Shown here piece by piece: positions 12,818-23,459 of a stretch of DNA of 64,000 nucleotides. Numbering within the stretch: position 1 is the stretch's first letter; the number at the start of each line of letters is the position of its first letter. The translations under genes were made by a program, and so were the position numbers. Under the pieces are notes generated by a model. The model saw nothing but the letters and a program-made list of their open reading frames with translations, was not told the origin of the DNA and did no database searches. The DNA lies in NCBI GenBank assembly GCA_965153355.1, contig OZ231128.1, positions 9,982,001-10,046,000 on the forward strand, given 5' to 3'. The DNA is from Flaccisagitta enflata (taxonomy: Eukaryota > Chaetognatha > Sagittoidea > Aphragmophora).

Positions 12818-13540
12818 CAGGTCGCCCAAGGGCAATAAGTGGTCAGCGATACCCGTTGCCCTGCTTTGAGTGATTGTGAATTGGAGTGAGGGGAAGCAGG
12901 GCAGCGGCCCCGAAGGGGACGAAGTCCTGTAGAACACAGGGGGACTTTCGTTCGTCCTGCCTGAAGAAGAGGATGAGATGCGATAGAGGGCTGACTGAAG
13001 GCCTTCAAGAGCCTAAACTGAGGTCTAAGAAGGCTGATGTAAGGCCTGAGAATGCCAATTGGAAGCTTGGGAGGGCTGACTTGAGGCTTAAGAGAGCTGG
13101 ATTAAGGCTTGATAGGTCAGAGGACTGATTTGAAGCCTGAGAGCAATAAATTGAGGCTTAGATAGCTGATTTGAGGCCTGAGAGGCCAGGCTTGAGGCCT
13201 GAGGATTTGGATTTGAGGCCTTAGAAGCCTAATTTGAGGCCTGAGAGGCCAGGTTTGAGGCCTGAGAGGTTGGATTTGAGGCCTGAGAGGTTGGATTTGA
13301 GGCCTGAGAGGCTGGATTTGAGGCCTGAGAGGCTGGATTTGAGGCCTGAGAGGCCAGATTTGAGGCCTGAGAGGCCAGATTTGAGGCCTGAGAGGCCAGA
13401 TTTGAGGTCTTAAAGGCCAGGTTCTAGGCCTGAGGAGCCTGATAGGGGGGACGAACGGACGAACGAACGGACGGACGGACGAACGAAAGTCCCCCTGTGT
13501 TCTACAGGACTTCGTCCCCTTCGGGGCCGCTGCCCAAAAA
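12818..13540 (-). mobile_element. Family C element, subfamily 3 (C1)
   Basis: Minus-strand copy. Read on the plus strand it begins CAGGTCGCCCAAGGGCAA (terminal mini-hairpin), GGTCAGCGATACCCG, then GGGCAGCGGCCCCGAAGGGG and TCCTGTAGAACACAGGGGGA. A 21-base minisatellite follows (TTTGAGGCCTGAGAGGCCAG type, about 13020-13440), then the inverted block TCCCCCTGTGTTCTACAGGA and GGGGCCGCTGCCCAAAAA. No coding capacity. Confidence 0.85.
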
Positions 13541-13816
13541 TTTATTAAATAAACCTAAGGAATCATTGTTGGGACTTTTAATGTTATGGCCTTAAAGGCG
13601 GGTGCACTAAAGCACGCTAGAGGTGCTGCACTGTAATGTCATCATTAAAAGCTTGATTCAAACGTGTCTCGGTGAACGAGTACTGTGCCATTTACAAATC
13701 CGTGTGACTGCAATTTTATCAATCATTCTGCTCTGATCCATTAAGTGGTGATATCAAAGTAGTTTTGTCGTGTTTTCCTTTGTTACCGGTGCAGTAATTT
13801 TTTCGCCAAACTCTGT
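13541..13816. other. Unique non-coding stretch
   Basis: No gene or repeat recognised. Confidence 0.5.
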
Positions 13817-13989
13817 CTTTTTAGTCGCGGATACGCGACTCTATACCTTGCCGTGTCGGTCGGTAGGTCGGTCGGTCGGTCCGTCCGTCCATCCGTCGGT
13901 CCGTCACATTTTTGAATTCCGAGCGGTTTTCGCATTACTGCTCCTGCCCAACCGTCCGCGACTGGATTGCCGTGTATCCGGCCTTATTT
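13817..13989 (+). mobile_element. Family A element, TC subfamily
   Basis: TTTTT, hairpin AGTCGCGGATACGCGACT (13823-13840), a CGGT/CCGT run, TGCTCCTGCCC, GTCCGCGACTGGATTGCC and CCGGCCTTATTT. The inverted 10-mer matches the hairpin arm at 9 of 10 positions. Confidence 0.82.
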
Positions 13990-14051
13990 CACGCTACTTT
14001 CTGCTTTCCGATTTAGTACACTTACGGTGACATACCCCCCCTGCCTCCCGC

Positions 14052-14696
14052 TTTTTGGGCAGCGGCTCCGGAGGGGTCGCTGACCTATGGTTCCACACAG
14101 GGCAATTTTTCCAATCTGATGTCTACATCCACCCCCCCTAAGCCTCAAATCAGGCCTCTCAGACCTCAGGGCAGGCCTCTCAGACCTCAAATCAGGCCTC
14201 TCAGACCCCAAATCAGGCCTCTCAGACCTCAAATCAGGCTTCTCAGACCCCAAATCAGGTCTCTCAGACATCAGAGCAGGTCTCTCAGACCTCAAATCAG
14301 GCCTCCAGACCTTTTATCAGGCCTCCCAGACCCCAAATCAGACCTCTCAAACTACAAATCAGGCATCTGGGATCCCAAATCAGGCCTCTCAGACCCCAAA
14401 TCAGGCCTCCCAGACCTCTTCTCAGGCTTCTTAAGCCTTAACTCAGGCCTCCCAGACCTCTTATCAGGCCTCTAAGACCTTATATCAGGCCTCTCACACC
14501 CCAGATCAGACCTTATGGACTCCAGATCAGACCTCTCAGACCCAAGATCAAACCTCCTAAAACAAAATTGCTCTGTGTGGAATCATAGGTCATCGACCCC
14601 TCCGGGGCCGCTGCCCCATTACTTCAACACTACAATACTAAATGATATGAATGGGGCATCGGGAACCGCTGACCATAATGACGCTTGAGCGGCCTG
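14052..14696 (+). mobile_element. Family C element, subfamily 4 (C2)
   Basis: TTTTTGGGCAGCGGCTCCGG, GACCTATGGTTCCACACAG, a CAAATCAGGCCTCTCAGACC-type minisatellite (about 14140-14550), then inverted TGTGTGGAATCATAGGTCAT, GGGGCCGCTGCCCC and GGGAACCGCTGACCATAATG. It ends with mini-hairpin CGCTTGAGCG. Confidence 0.83.
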
Positions 14697-15257
14697 ATCA
14701 TACCTTTTCCCATTTTAACTATGGCAAAATAAAAAAACAAACAACCAGTTTTTTTTAATTGACTGTAAACTGTTCATACTTATGAATTAAAATCGATGAG
14801 CATTTTAAAGAGCTTCGAAAACTCTACAAATCTAGACCAAGCAGAAATTTTTAGCTTAAGTCATTTTCAAATGACATAAGATTGAAGTTTGGCACCCATT
14901 TTCTTGATTGCCAAAGTAAGCAAATTCCTGTGCCCGACAACAAGACCCTTTTTGTTTTACATATTCTGTAGAATGAAGAAATCAAAAAAATGGTACCAAA
15001 TTGAAGGTGAAATTGAAGTATTTTGAATTCTCTACAAGATGGAACCAAACAGAAAAAATGATTCTTATTCGTTTACAAGCTACATCAATTCAAAGTTGGT
15101 TACTCTGAAAAGATAGAAACCACATTTAAGATTTCTGAGTGGTTGTCTTTAAAGCATCATAACTTCTAAAGTTAAAGCTACAATGTTCTGTAAGAGCTGA
15201 TATGAAAGATTTTTTGAAGCTCTTTGAAACCATCATGGATTTTATGGGTTTATCTTT
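14697..15257. other. Unique AT-rich stretch
   Basis: No gene recognised. Confidence 0.5.
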
Positions 15258-15504
15258 TTTAGACACTGAGCAATTCTTGATCAAAAGTGGTGATTGGTTT
15301 GTTATTTTTTGCCATGGTTATAAGTAATTCGGTCGGTTGGTCCGTGGTGATCGAGTCGAAAAGTGGGAAAACACGCATTTCCGCCCCTGCCCACCCGTCC
15401 GCGACTGGTATTGGCCGTGTATCCGGCCTTGTTTAGACACTGAGCAATTCTTGATCAAAAGTGGTGATTGGTTTGTTATTTTTTGCCATGGTTATAAGTA
15501 ATTC
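15258..15504 (+). mobile_element. Truncated family A copy between ~70-base direct duplications
   Basis: Only the 3' part of a family A element is present (15331-15431, from a GGTC tetramer run through GTCCGCGACTGG to CCGGCCTTG); the hairpin end is missing. It is flanked by a perfect direct repeat of about 70-73 bases (15258-15330 and 15432-15504, starting TTTAGACACTGAGCAATTC). This looks like an unusually long target duplication or a copied flank. Confidence 0.85.
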
Positions 15505-15850
15505 TAGACCTAACGTTTTTATTAATAATACGACACAGAATAGTCACAGCTACTTGATACCCATGATCAAATTAAAGAGCTTCAAATTTTCATTATAATG
15601 GCGCCAAAAACGAATTTTTAACTCAATGTGTTGATGGAGATTAACTCAATGTTTGGTTTCTATATGTTACAATAAAGTGATAGCATGAAATCCACTTGTG
15701 AATTTTCAAAATCCTGACAACCTGTCTTCATTCTAATACCATGTCTAAACGGTAAGCAGCTTCGATATGTTTCGACTTTGTTTTCGAATCGGTTTTTGGG
15801 CAGGATTTTCGAGTTAGGTCGAAATGGTCAGTTTTTCGAGGAGAGGTCGA

Positions 15851-15926
<76 letters not shown>

Positions 15927-16372
15927 GCATTTGACGAGGAAGAGGATAAGGAAGAGAAAAAAGATAGGGAAATCGATCGGCACCATTGTGTACCATTGAT
16001 AATGGCATTATTGCCGCTCATTGTCTCATTTCGTATTGAGTTTTTGTTTCGACCAGGCGAAAAAAGGCATCACCATTTCGTCCACCGGATGGACAAAAAA
16101 ATAGCTTATATCGATCGAATTCGACCGCCCCTTCAAAAACCCTTCTCGAAGCTGCTTACTAAATGGATGAAGCTGGGACATCCAGCAAGGTCTCATTTGA
16201 AAGATCTTTTGCAGAGCTTCAAAATGGTCACAGATTTTGCTATGTTTTTCTTATTGCTTGGGTCTAAAACATGGACAAAATTGTTGTTTGGTTTTTTATT
16301 TTGCCATAGTTACACCGAACCCCATCCCCCTCCCCCTTTTCTCTCAACACCCAGTCCTCTTCCCCCATTTCT
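15505..16372. repeat. Unique sequence around an AG microsatellite
   Basis: Pure AG run at about 15856-15924; the remainder has no recognised gene. Confidence 0.7.
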
Positions 16373-16690
16373 CTCTACACTTCATCTTCCCACCCTAATC
16401 TTTCCCCCCGATCTTCCCACCCTTATCTCCCCCCTTTCTTCCCACCCTAATCTTCCCCCTATCTTCCCACCCTAATCTGCCCCATCTTCCCACCCTATCT
16501 TCCCCTTCCCTATCTTTCCATCCTAATCTCCTCCCTATCTTCCCACCATGATCTTCCCTCTCCCATCTTCCCACCCTAATCTTGCCCCCCTATCTTCCCA
16601 AACCTAATCTTATCTATCTTCTCACCCTAATCTTCCCACCACCTCCCATCTTCCCAACCTTATCTTCCCACCCTAATCTTCCCCACGCTG
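16373..16690. repeat. CTTCCCACCCTAAT pyrimidine minisatellite
   Basis: Irregular units of about 17-20 bases with CTTCCCACCCTAATC recur across this stretch. Probably non-coding. Confidence 0.75.
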
Positions 16691-16939
16691 TGCCGCCAAA
16701 GCCTCTGAATTGTGATGCCCCTTTCGTGCCCTTGACAAAATGAGGATTTGCTGATAGTCCGATGAATGCTGGCGGTTGAGGCGGTGGCGGTGGCGGTGGC
16801 GGTGGCGGAGGCGGTGGTGGTGGCGGTGGCGGCGGTGGCAGTAGCGGTGATGGCCCCGCAGAAGTAGCTGCAGCAGGCGGAGAAAAGACGACAGAGAGAG
16901 AGAGAGAGGGAGAGGGAGAGAGAGGGAGAGGGAGAGGGA

Positions 16940-17037
<98 letters not shown>

Positions 17038-17166
17038 AATGAGCTGTTGCGGCGGAATTTGGATTTATCGTCAGTGATTGCCTTTCCGGCATTTTCTTGT
17101 CAGATCTATTTTTTTTTGTCGTTCAGATCTCTCTTCTTATTTTTTTCGTCATTCAGATCTCTCTTC
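16691..17166. repeat. GGCGGT and GA tracts
   Basis: GGTGGC-type trinucleotides at about 16768-16842, then GA/GGGA runs at 16890-17035. CATTCAGATCTCTCTTCTT-type phrases repeat at 17110-17170. Confidence 0.8.
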
Positions 17167-18076
17167 TTTTTAGTCGCGTGCTACGCGACTCTATATCCCG
17201 CTTTGTCGGTTGGTCGGTCCCCTTTTTGGGCAGCGGCCTCGAAGGGGTCGATGACCTATGCTTTCATACATATGGGGGATTTTCTCCATCTTCTCCTCCG
17301 TCCGTACCCCCCCCCCCCAGCTCCGAGGCCCAAACTCTAGTACCGAGACCCAAATCCCAGACTTGTGGCCCAAATCCTATCCAAAAGGCCCAAATCCTAG
17401 CCTCAAGGCCTAAATCCCAGCCTTTTGATCCAAATCTCATCCTTTAGGCTCAAATCCCAGCCGTGAGGCCTAAATCTAGGCCTCAAGGTTCAGTGTGAAA
17501 GCATAGGTCATCGACCCCTTTGGGGACGCTGCCCTGCTTCCCCTTCAACTTTAAGCACAACCTACTAGGGCAGGGCACGGGTACCGCTGACCATCTAACG
17601 CTTTTGCGACTATTACTTTTTCGGCGTTTTTAAGCTTCTTGGGCTCACAGCTCCTTCCCAAATGCCATTATAAGTTATTTTAGGTCATTTTAAGTCATTT
17701 TAAGTTGTTCTAAATCATTCTAGGTCATTTTAAGTCATATCAAGTTATTAATTGATTCGGCCTTTGGAACTTGTTGTTTCTGGCTAGTATCTTAGTAACT
17801 CGTTGCTAGGAAAACACACAACTTTGTATTTCAGTGCGGCATGCTTCCTAGTGTATTGTGATGTCTTTGTTATGTAATGCTACATTGATAGTGATCGATG
17901 GCAGAGACTTGGGCATCTAGAAATGAGTGGCTTGTACATCGTATTAATCACCACAAACCTAAATCACCTAATTATTGATTTTCCCCATGTGGGACAACTG
18001 GAAGCCCTTAAACTCAATTTAAGTCATCTTAAACTATTCATGTCCTGCACGCGACTTATAGGTGTGGGCCTTGTTT
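17167..18076 (+). mobile_element. Family A element, TC subfamily, long variant interrupted by C3
   Basis: Starts with hairpin AGTCGCGTGCTACGCGACT (17172-17190), CCCGCTTTGTCGG and a tetramer run. It is interrupted by a family C copy (17223-17612), resumes at TTACTTTTTCGGCG, and reaches GCACGCGACTTATAGGTG with GGCCTTGTTT at 18067-18076. TCATTTTAAGT-type short repeats (about 17665-17760) lie near the end, as in the copy at 38226. Pairing of the two ends is an inference. Confidence 0.65.
17223..17612 (+). mobile_element. Family C element, subfamily 1 (C3), nested in family A
   Basis: TTTTTGGGCAGCGGCCTCGA, GATGACCTATGCTTTCATAC, a poly-C run, a degenerate GGCCCAAATCCCAGCC minisatellite, inverted GTGTGAAAGCATAGGTCATC, GGGGACGCTGCCCTGC, then GGTACCGCTGACCATCTAAC and mini-hairpin CGCTTTTGCG followed by ACTA. 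Confidence 0.83.
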
Positions 18077-18488
18077 GTCATTCAGATCTCTCTTTTTTTT
18101 TTGTTCAGATTTTTCTTCTTATTTTTTTCGTCATTCAGATCTTTATTCTTTTTCAGTCATTCAGGTCTCTGTTCTTATTTTTTGGTTGTTCAGATCTCTG
18201 TTCTTACTTTTTTTTTTGAACAAATCTCTGTTTCTATTTTCTTCATTGTTCAGATATCTGTTCTAATTGTGACGAGAGAATTTTTCTAATTTGATCCTAT
18301 TTTTGACTACTTAGCCTATCAAAATCTTGAGTATGAGAGATGGCGGTAGTTTAGAACTGTATCCCTGATGATGTCTTAGAACAGGTTTATCATCAATAAA
18401 GCATTTAGCAGGATCAAAAATATCAAGATATCATGGATCTCAGCTGGCCCGGTTTATTGTATAATTGACCAAATATGTCATCTTATTT
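18077..18488. repeat. GTTCAGATCTCTGTTCTTATTTTT short tandem repeat
   Basis: Units around GTTCAGATCTCTGTTCT recur about seven times at 18075-18265; a related phrase is at 17102-17170. No gene seen. Confidence 0.7.
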
Positions 18489-18860
18489 GGTGTCCATGAA
18501 AATAAAGAGAGAAATCATTCTGAATTCTGTCTTTTGCTGTGCAGATTCGGGGATGCTGCGGGGTTTCATCCGGTTTGGTGTCCATGAAAATAAAGAGAGA
18601 AATCATTCTGAATTCTGTCCTGCCTTTTGCTGTGCAGATTCGGGGATGCTGCGGGGTTTCATCCGGTTTGGTGTCCACGAAAATAAAGAGAGAAATCATT
18701 CTGAATTCTGTCCTGCCTTTTGCTGTGCAGATTTGGGGATGCTGCGGGGTTTTATCCGGTTTGGTGTCCATGAAAATAAAGAGAGAAATCATTCTGAGTT
18801 CTGTCCTGCCTTTTGCTGTGCAGATTTGGGGATGCTGCGGGGTTTCATCCGGTTTGCGGC
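18489..18860 (+). repeat. 93-base tandem repeat carrying four copies of a splice acceptor
   Basis: Each unit holds a polypyrimidine tract and acceptor (TTTTGCTGTGCAG) plus the first ~30 bases of the Kazal exon (GGGGATGCTGCGGGGTTTCA). Exon-like starts are 18545, 18638, 18731 and the true one at 18824, exactly 93 bases apart. In the three upstream copies the exon edge runs into GGTGTCCATGAAAATAAAG, giving an in-frame TGA or TAA soon after the shared bases. Confidence 0.9.
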
Positions 18861-18954
18861 AGCGACAGCGTCGATTACGCAAATCTCTGCCAACTTCGAC
18901 GAGCTTCTTGTCAAAACCGCAAAGACATCAAAATCAAGTTCAGCGGCAAATGCG
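18824..18954 (+). CDS. Agrin-like Kazal exon, second half of follistatin module
   Basis: After GCAG at 18820-18823 the frame reads FGDAAGFHPVCGSD, then YANLCQLRRASC, then FSGKC, and ends TGCG before GTAAGT (donor at 18955, phase 1). VCGSD...Y...C...C...GKC is the Kazal signature that completes a follistatin domain. With exon 2651-2747 the module is phase 1 to phase 1, as expected for a shuffled extracellular domain. The CGSD-DY-CQLRRA pattern and K-F-GKC ending again resemble the second agrin follistatin domain. 131 bases; the upstream part is copied three times in the tandem repeat before it. Confidence 0.8.
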
Positions 18955-19101
18955 GTAAGTCTCATCTTCACTCTTTTTTTTTGTATATCAGGTCAAACAG
19001 TTTATTTCCCAACATCAACAGTGGACCTGTAAATTTTAGGAGATAAGACTAAATAGTCATAGGCCAAGGAAAAAGGGAAAAGGGAACTGTTATGGACAAA
19101 A

Positions 19102-19281
19102 AACAAGGCCGGATACACGGCTACTGAAGTCGCGTGCGGGTGGGCAGGGGCTATATTTGAGGTCACCAGACCATTTGGGCAGGAGCAGTGAGATCAAAGA
19201 AATAAGATCGACCGACGAATCAACCGACCGACCGACTGACGGACAAAGCGGGTAGTAGAGTCGCGTGCATGCGACTAAAAA
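19102..19281 (-). mobile_element. Family A element, TC subfamily
   Basis: AACAAGGCCGGATACACGGC, subterminal AGTCGCGTGC, TTTGGGCAGGAGCAGTGAG, a CCGA run, and hairpin AGTCGCGTGCATGCGACT (19259-19276) with AAAAA. The 10-mer exactly matches the hairpin arm. Another copy in the same orientation starts 17 bases later. Confidence 0.87.
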
Positions 19282-19297
19282 GGGAAAGAAAAGTAAA

Positions 19298-19502
19298 AAC
19301 AAGGCCGGATACACGGCTAACCAAGTCGCGTGCGGGTGGGCAATGGCCATATTTGAGGTCTATAGACTATTTGGGCAGGAGCAGTGAGGTCAAAGAAATA
19401 AAACATAAAAAAAGTAGAATGTGACCGACCGACCAACCCACCACCCGACCGACCGACCAACGGACAAATCGGGTTTTAGAGTCGCGTGCACGCGACTAAA
19501 AA
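19298..19502 (-). mobile_element. Family A element, TC subfamily (second in a row)
   Basis: Same plan as its neighbour, with subterminal AGTCGCGTGC and perfect palindrome AGTCGCGTGCACGCGACT (19480-19497). Differences in the body (for example CTATAGACTATTTGGGC) show it is not a recent duplicate. Confidence 0.87.
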
Positions 19503-19673
19503 AGGAAAAAAATAATGCAAATGCAACTGATGTTTCGTCGATGCATATAATTGGATTAATCTGATCGCTTTATTCAAATCCGTCTATCTTAATCGATAAA
19601 TATAACGGTCATGCTAACTATGTCAGCATGAACTGATTGAAATGATGTAACAACAGATTGGGCATTAACATTC

Positions 19674-19734
<61 letters not shown>

Positions 19735-20946
19735 AAGAAAGAAAGAGAGAAAAGGAAAAAAAAAGAAAGGAAGAGTGAGAAAGAATGATTCTTAGTTGAG
19801 GTTGATATAGGAGCAAACAGACACACACAAAATCAAGACTACTCGGAGGTGAGGAGCGGATTCACTTAGTTCATGCCATGATTCGTGCTAATGACGAAAC
19901 ACATTAAGTTTTTCCCTTTTGTTTTCAATTTATTGAACACATCTTCATTCTGCCGCCGCGAGAACGCGCCCAAGCCTAGCCCGAGACAGCTTCTAATATA
20001 ACAGGTCTCACATAATTAGGCGGAAAAGTAAAATGATCAATTTACATAGTGTAACAAAGATATTTGTGCGGTCGTTCAGTGGTTAATGTATTTTTAATGT
20101 CCATGGGTGTCATGCCCCAATAGCACAGACCTGCTTTGCAGCTTGCCTTCTTGTCTATCAGTGTCCTGGGATGGACTGTCCACAGCTGACTTAATCTGCT
20201 GTAGACCTGACTTCTTCGTGCGCATGATGGCTTGATTCCATGGCTAACTTCGCTCATCCTGCTGAGCAGCCATCTGACTTAACGTCATAACTGTCATTGA
20301 CTTAATTGTTCCTTTTTGACTTATCTTAAATGCGGGAGAGAAGGGATACAATGATTGTAGACTTAAGACGATTCCTCCATTGCAGGATTTAGATTAAGAC
20401 ATGTAAAAACCTCCGCTTAACATCATAACTTTAGCTAACACATCATTACCGGCACTTTGGGCCCTTCGAACGGAAATGTTAGAAATCATTAAGCAGGATG
20501 TTAATCATTCAATCAGACAATCAATGATGACTGAATAAGTGCAGGATGAATGTCTGGCTGGGTTTAAAGGCAAGAGCAGCCAGCCTCTTAGGGTAACCTG
20601 AGCTAACAAGTTAAAAGACTAACTTAACAAGTTAGCATCATGGAAACCGGGGATTGATGACATGGAAGTGATAAAAGGTAATCTAACTACTGAAGTTAAA
20701 TCCTAACAGTACTGAGAAATGACAATGCGCGAAGCTATAACCAAGAAACATCTCTCCATTTAGATATCTATAAAAGGTATAACAAATCGTATCGTATATG
20801 GAAAACGCTAGCAAAACAGCTATGAAAGTAATACAGAAATTCCTTTAGAGAGAACTATCAAGCTATTGCAAAATGTCATTAAGCTTGCATCCAGTGTATC
20901 TATAGTCTTTGGAAAAGGGATGCGTAAATCTCTCTATAACAATAGT
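19503..20946. other. Mostly unique stretch with one GA tract
   Basis: GA/GAAA run at 19680-19750. The remainder to 20946 has TTAAC/GTTAG-rich sequence but no gene recognised. Confidence 0.55.
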
Positions 20947-21664
20947 AACAAGGCCGGATACACGGCTACCGAAGTCGCGTGTGGGTGGGCAGGGGCCATA
21001 TTTGAGGTCACCAGACCATTTGGGCAGGAGCAGTGAGGTCAGAGAAATAAAATCATAAAAAAAAAGTAAAGTGACCGACCGACCAACGGACGGACAAAGC
21101 GGGTTGTAGACAGTCAGCGGACAAAACACAATAGGTATATATATCACTCTGTTAGTTTTGATCCAACCCACTGATGTTGAACAGAATGCTGTAAACAACA
21201 ACTGGTTGTTGAAATTACAGCCGGCTGTTAAGTTACAAAGTTGGCAAAAATCCAACTTTCACCAAATGGAATGAAACCTTCAGATTCATAATTCTGTTGA
21301 AATTCTAAGAACTTTGATATGTCACAACATATACTTTTACATGAAAATAAAAAAAAATTATCATTGTTTAATTTAATTATGACACAATGTTAAAAAAAAT
21401 ATTTCTTACAAAAAGTGTTAAGTGTGACATATCAAACTTCTCAGAATTTCATCAGGAGTATGAATCTGCAGGTCTCATTTTATTTAGGAAAAATTGGATT
21501 TTTGCCAACTTTGTAACTTAACAGCCGGCTGTAATTTCAACAACCAGTTGTTGTTTACAGCATTCTGTTTAACATCAGTGGGTTGGATCAAAACCAGCGG
21601 AGTGATATATATACCTATTGTGTTTTGTCCGCTGGCTGTAGAGTCGCGTGCACGCGACTAAAAA
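20947..21664 (-). mobile_element. Family A element, TC subfamily, interrupted by a foldback element
   Basis: Left part AACAAGGCCGGATACACGGC through a CCGA run to GCGGGTTG; right part is hairpin AGTCGCGTGCACGCGACT (21642-21659) with AAAAA. A 528-base palindromic insertion splits it, duplicating TAGA. Removing the insertion restores the usual GGGTTGTAGAGTCGCG. Confidence 0.87.
21111..21638. mobile_element. Foldback (long palindrome) element, 4-bp target duplication
   Basis: Ends CAGTCAGCGGACAAAACACA and its near-perfect inverse TGTGTTTTGTCCGCTGGCTG. Arms are similar for about 230 bases (shared blocks include CAGCCGGCTGT and GACATATCAAA). TAGA occurs at both borders (21107-21110 and 21639-21642). 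No coding capacity; the superfamily is not assigned. Confidence 0.85.
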
Positions 21665-22390
21665 TGTCCTCAGCATGATGAAACTTGACATGGAGATAGC
21701 TAAGACTCGGTATTTTGACGTAGCAAGGCGATGTTGGCGACTTTCCCGCATGTAGGGCGAGATGGAGGTTGTTTTACCGAAAGTGAGGTGTCAGATTATC
21801 GCTGATTTTTACGAAAAAAATGTAGCAAAGTGGAAGACGTTTACCATTTGTCATTTTAAGAAGATAGAATGAAAAAAAAAACCGTCATTTATCGTGTAAT
21901 GCAGTTGGTGGATGCAGGAGAGTCAGTCATGCAGAAAGAAAGCCGTGTATGTTGACCACAGTTGAGGAATTGAAGGTGAAGTTGAGCATAAACAATAAGA
22001 AGAGTGTGTCAATCCCAAATTTGGTTACCTTTCACTCATCGGCATATTTACGTTTATTAGGGGATAGCCTTTTACTTTTTTGGGCATTTTTCGCATTATG
22101 TTGATAAAATGAACATAAATTGGTGATATACATCTCTTGGATTGATTATATTTCCATGTTTAACGCTCTTTTCAACGAGTGTTCATCCCTTTCCGCCCAA
22201 TTTTGTGAGACCTGTTTTAGTGTTACAAGTAATACAAGTGATAGACAAGTTTTGTACACGATTAAAAAAGAAAGCTTTAAGAGAAAGAATTGAATGCAAT
22301 TAAGTTAGTTGGACAAATAGGTACAGGTGGTAGATTTGAATCGATTACATTTACAACGTTTCCGTACGGTATTCATATACATGTAATGTA
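21665..22390. other. Unique non-coding stretch
   Basis: No gene or repeat recognised. Confidence 0.5.
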
Positions 22391-23459
22391 TATGTATAAT
22401 GATATGTATATGACACGGAGCAAGATCGCGTGAAATTTGTCTGTCACATGCTTGGAGCGCACCATTTAGCATCTTGGTTTTGAAGCCATCCCTCGGCAAG
22501 TGCTCAGCTGCACCCAAGTACTGTAATAAGTAATCGCTCTTGGGGTTTGACCACTTCTGTAGCCGGCTTGTGGAATACAAACATCAAATTTGAAAAGAAA
22601 AATCAGAAAAAAACTCAAAATCTTGTTACAATGTTCCATATGTCATAATTTCTAGCTGTTGTTATGGCCAGAAAATGAAGATTATTTCCTCTCCAGTGGA
22701 CCAAACCCTTTCAGGGTATCACAAGGTTTGTACAAAAAAAATTTCCACCCCATGACTTAAGATTTGGGTTCCTTAATAAAAAGTTATTTCATATTTCCAT
22801 TATTACAACAAGAAATTGAAAAAAAGTAAGAAAAAAGGTCTGACCAAACGTTAGCATACTTCCCAATGTCGCAAGGTCACAAAATTTGAGAACTAGTTAG
22901 GGGGATACTTTGGCTGGTTACATCTCAATTTTTGTCTTAATCGGGCCATTTTGAGACTCGATTTTAAAAATTTTTCTCTTGGCTCTATGTCATTTCAAGA
23001 TTTTGGAAAAAAACATTTTGAATTTTGAAAATTATGAATAACAAAATGGGTCCACAATTTTGCATTTTTAAAAACATGCGCACCTAGATAATCAATTTTA
23101 CTAGGTGCGCATGTTCTTTGTTTTTCCATTTTCTCATTTTCCATGCAAATTCATAATTTTCAATGAAAATGGTCAGGTCTTGTTTCCTGTTGATATTCAG
23201 GGAACTTAATGGCAGAAACTAAAGTGTAGGGTCAAAATTGCCAAAAAGTTTTGGAACTTCGCTACTCTGACATACTTTTCCGTGCTGAATACTAATCTGA
23301 CCTCCGTTTTGAAATATTTTTTTGGGCCTCCCTTTCAAAAATCTATTTTTTTGCAATTTTTAGGGTAAAAATGAACTTTTTGGCTATTTGGAGTATACTG
23401 TTGTTGCCTGATTGCATTTTTTAGTCAAACCTAATAAGAACTGAAGTGAATACACAGTT

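Noticed and set aside
13984-14475. Arg-Pro-rich frames on both strands
   Set aside because: They lie wholly in the family C copy C2 and its minisatellite.
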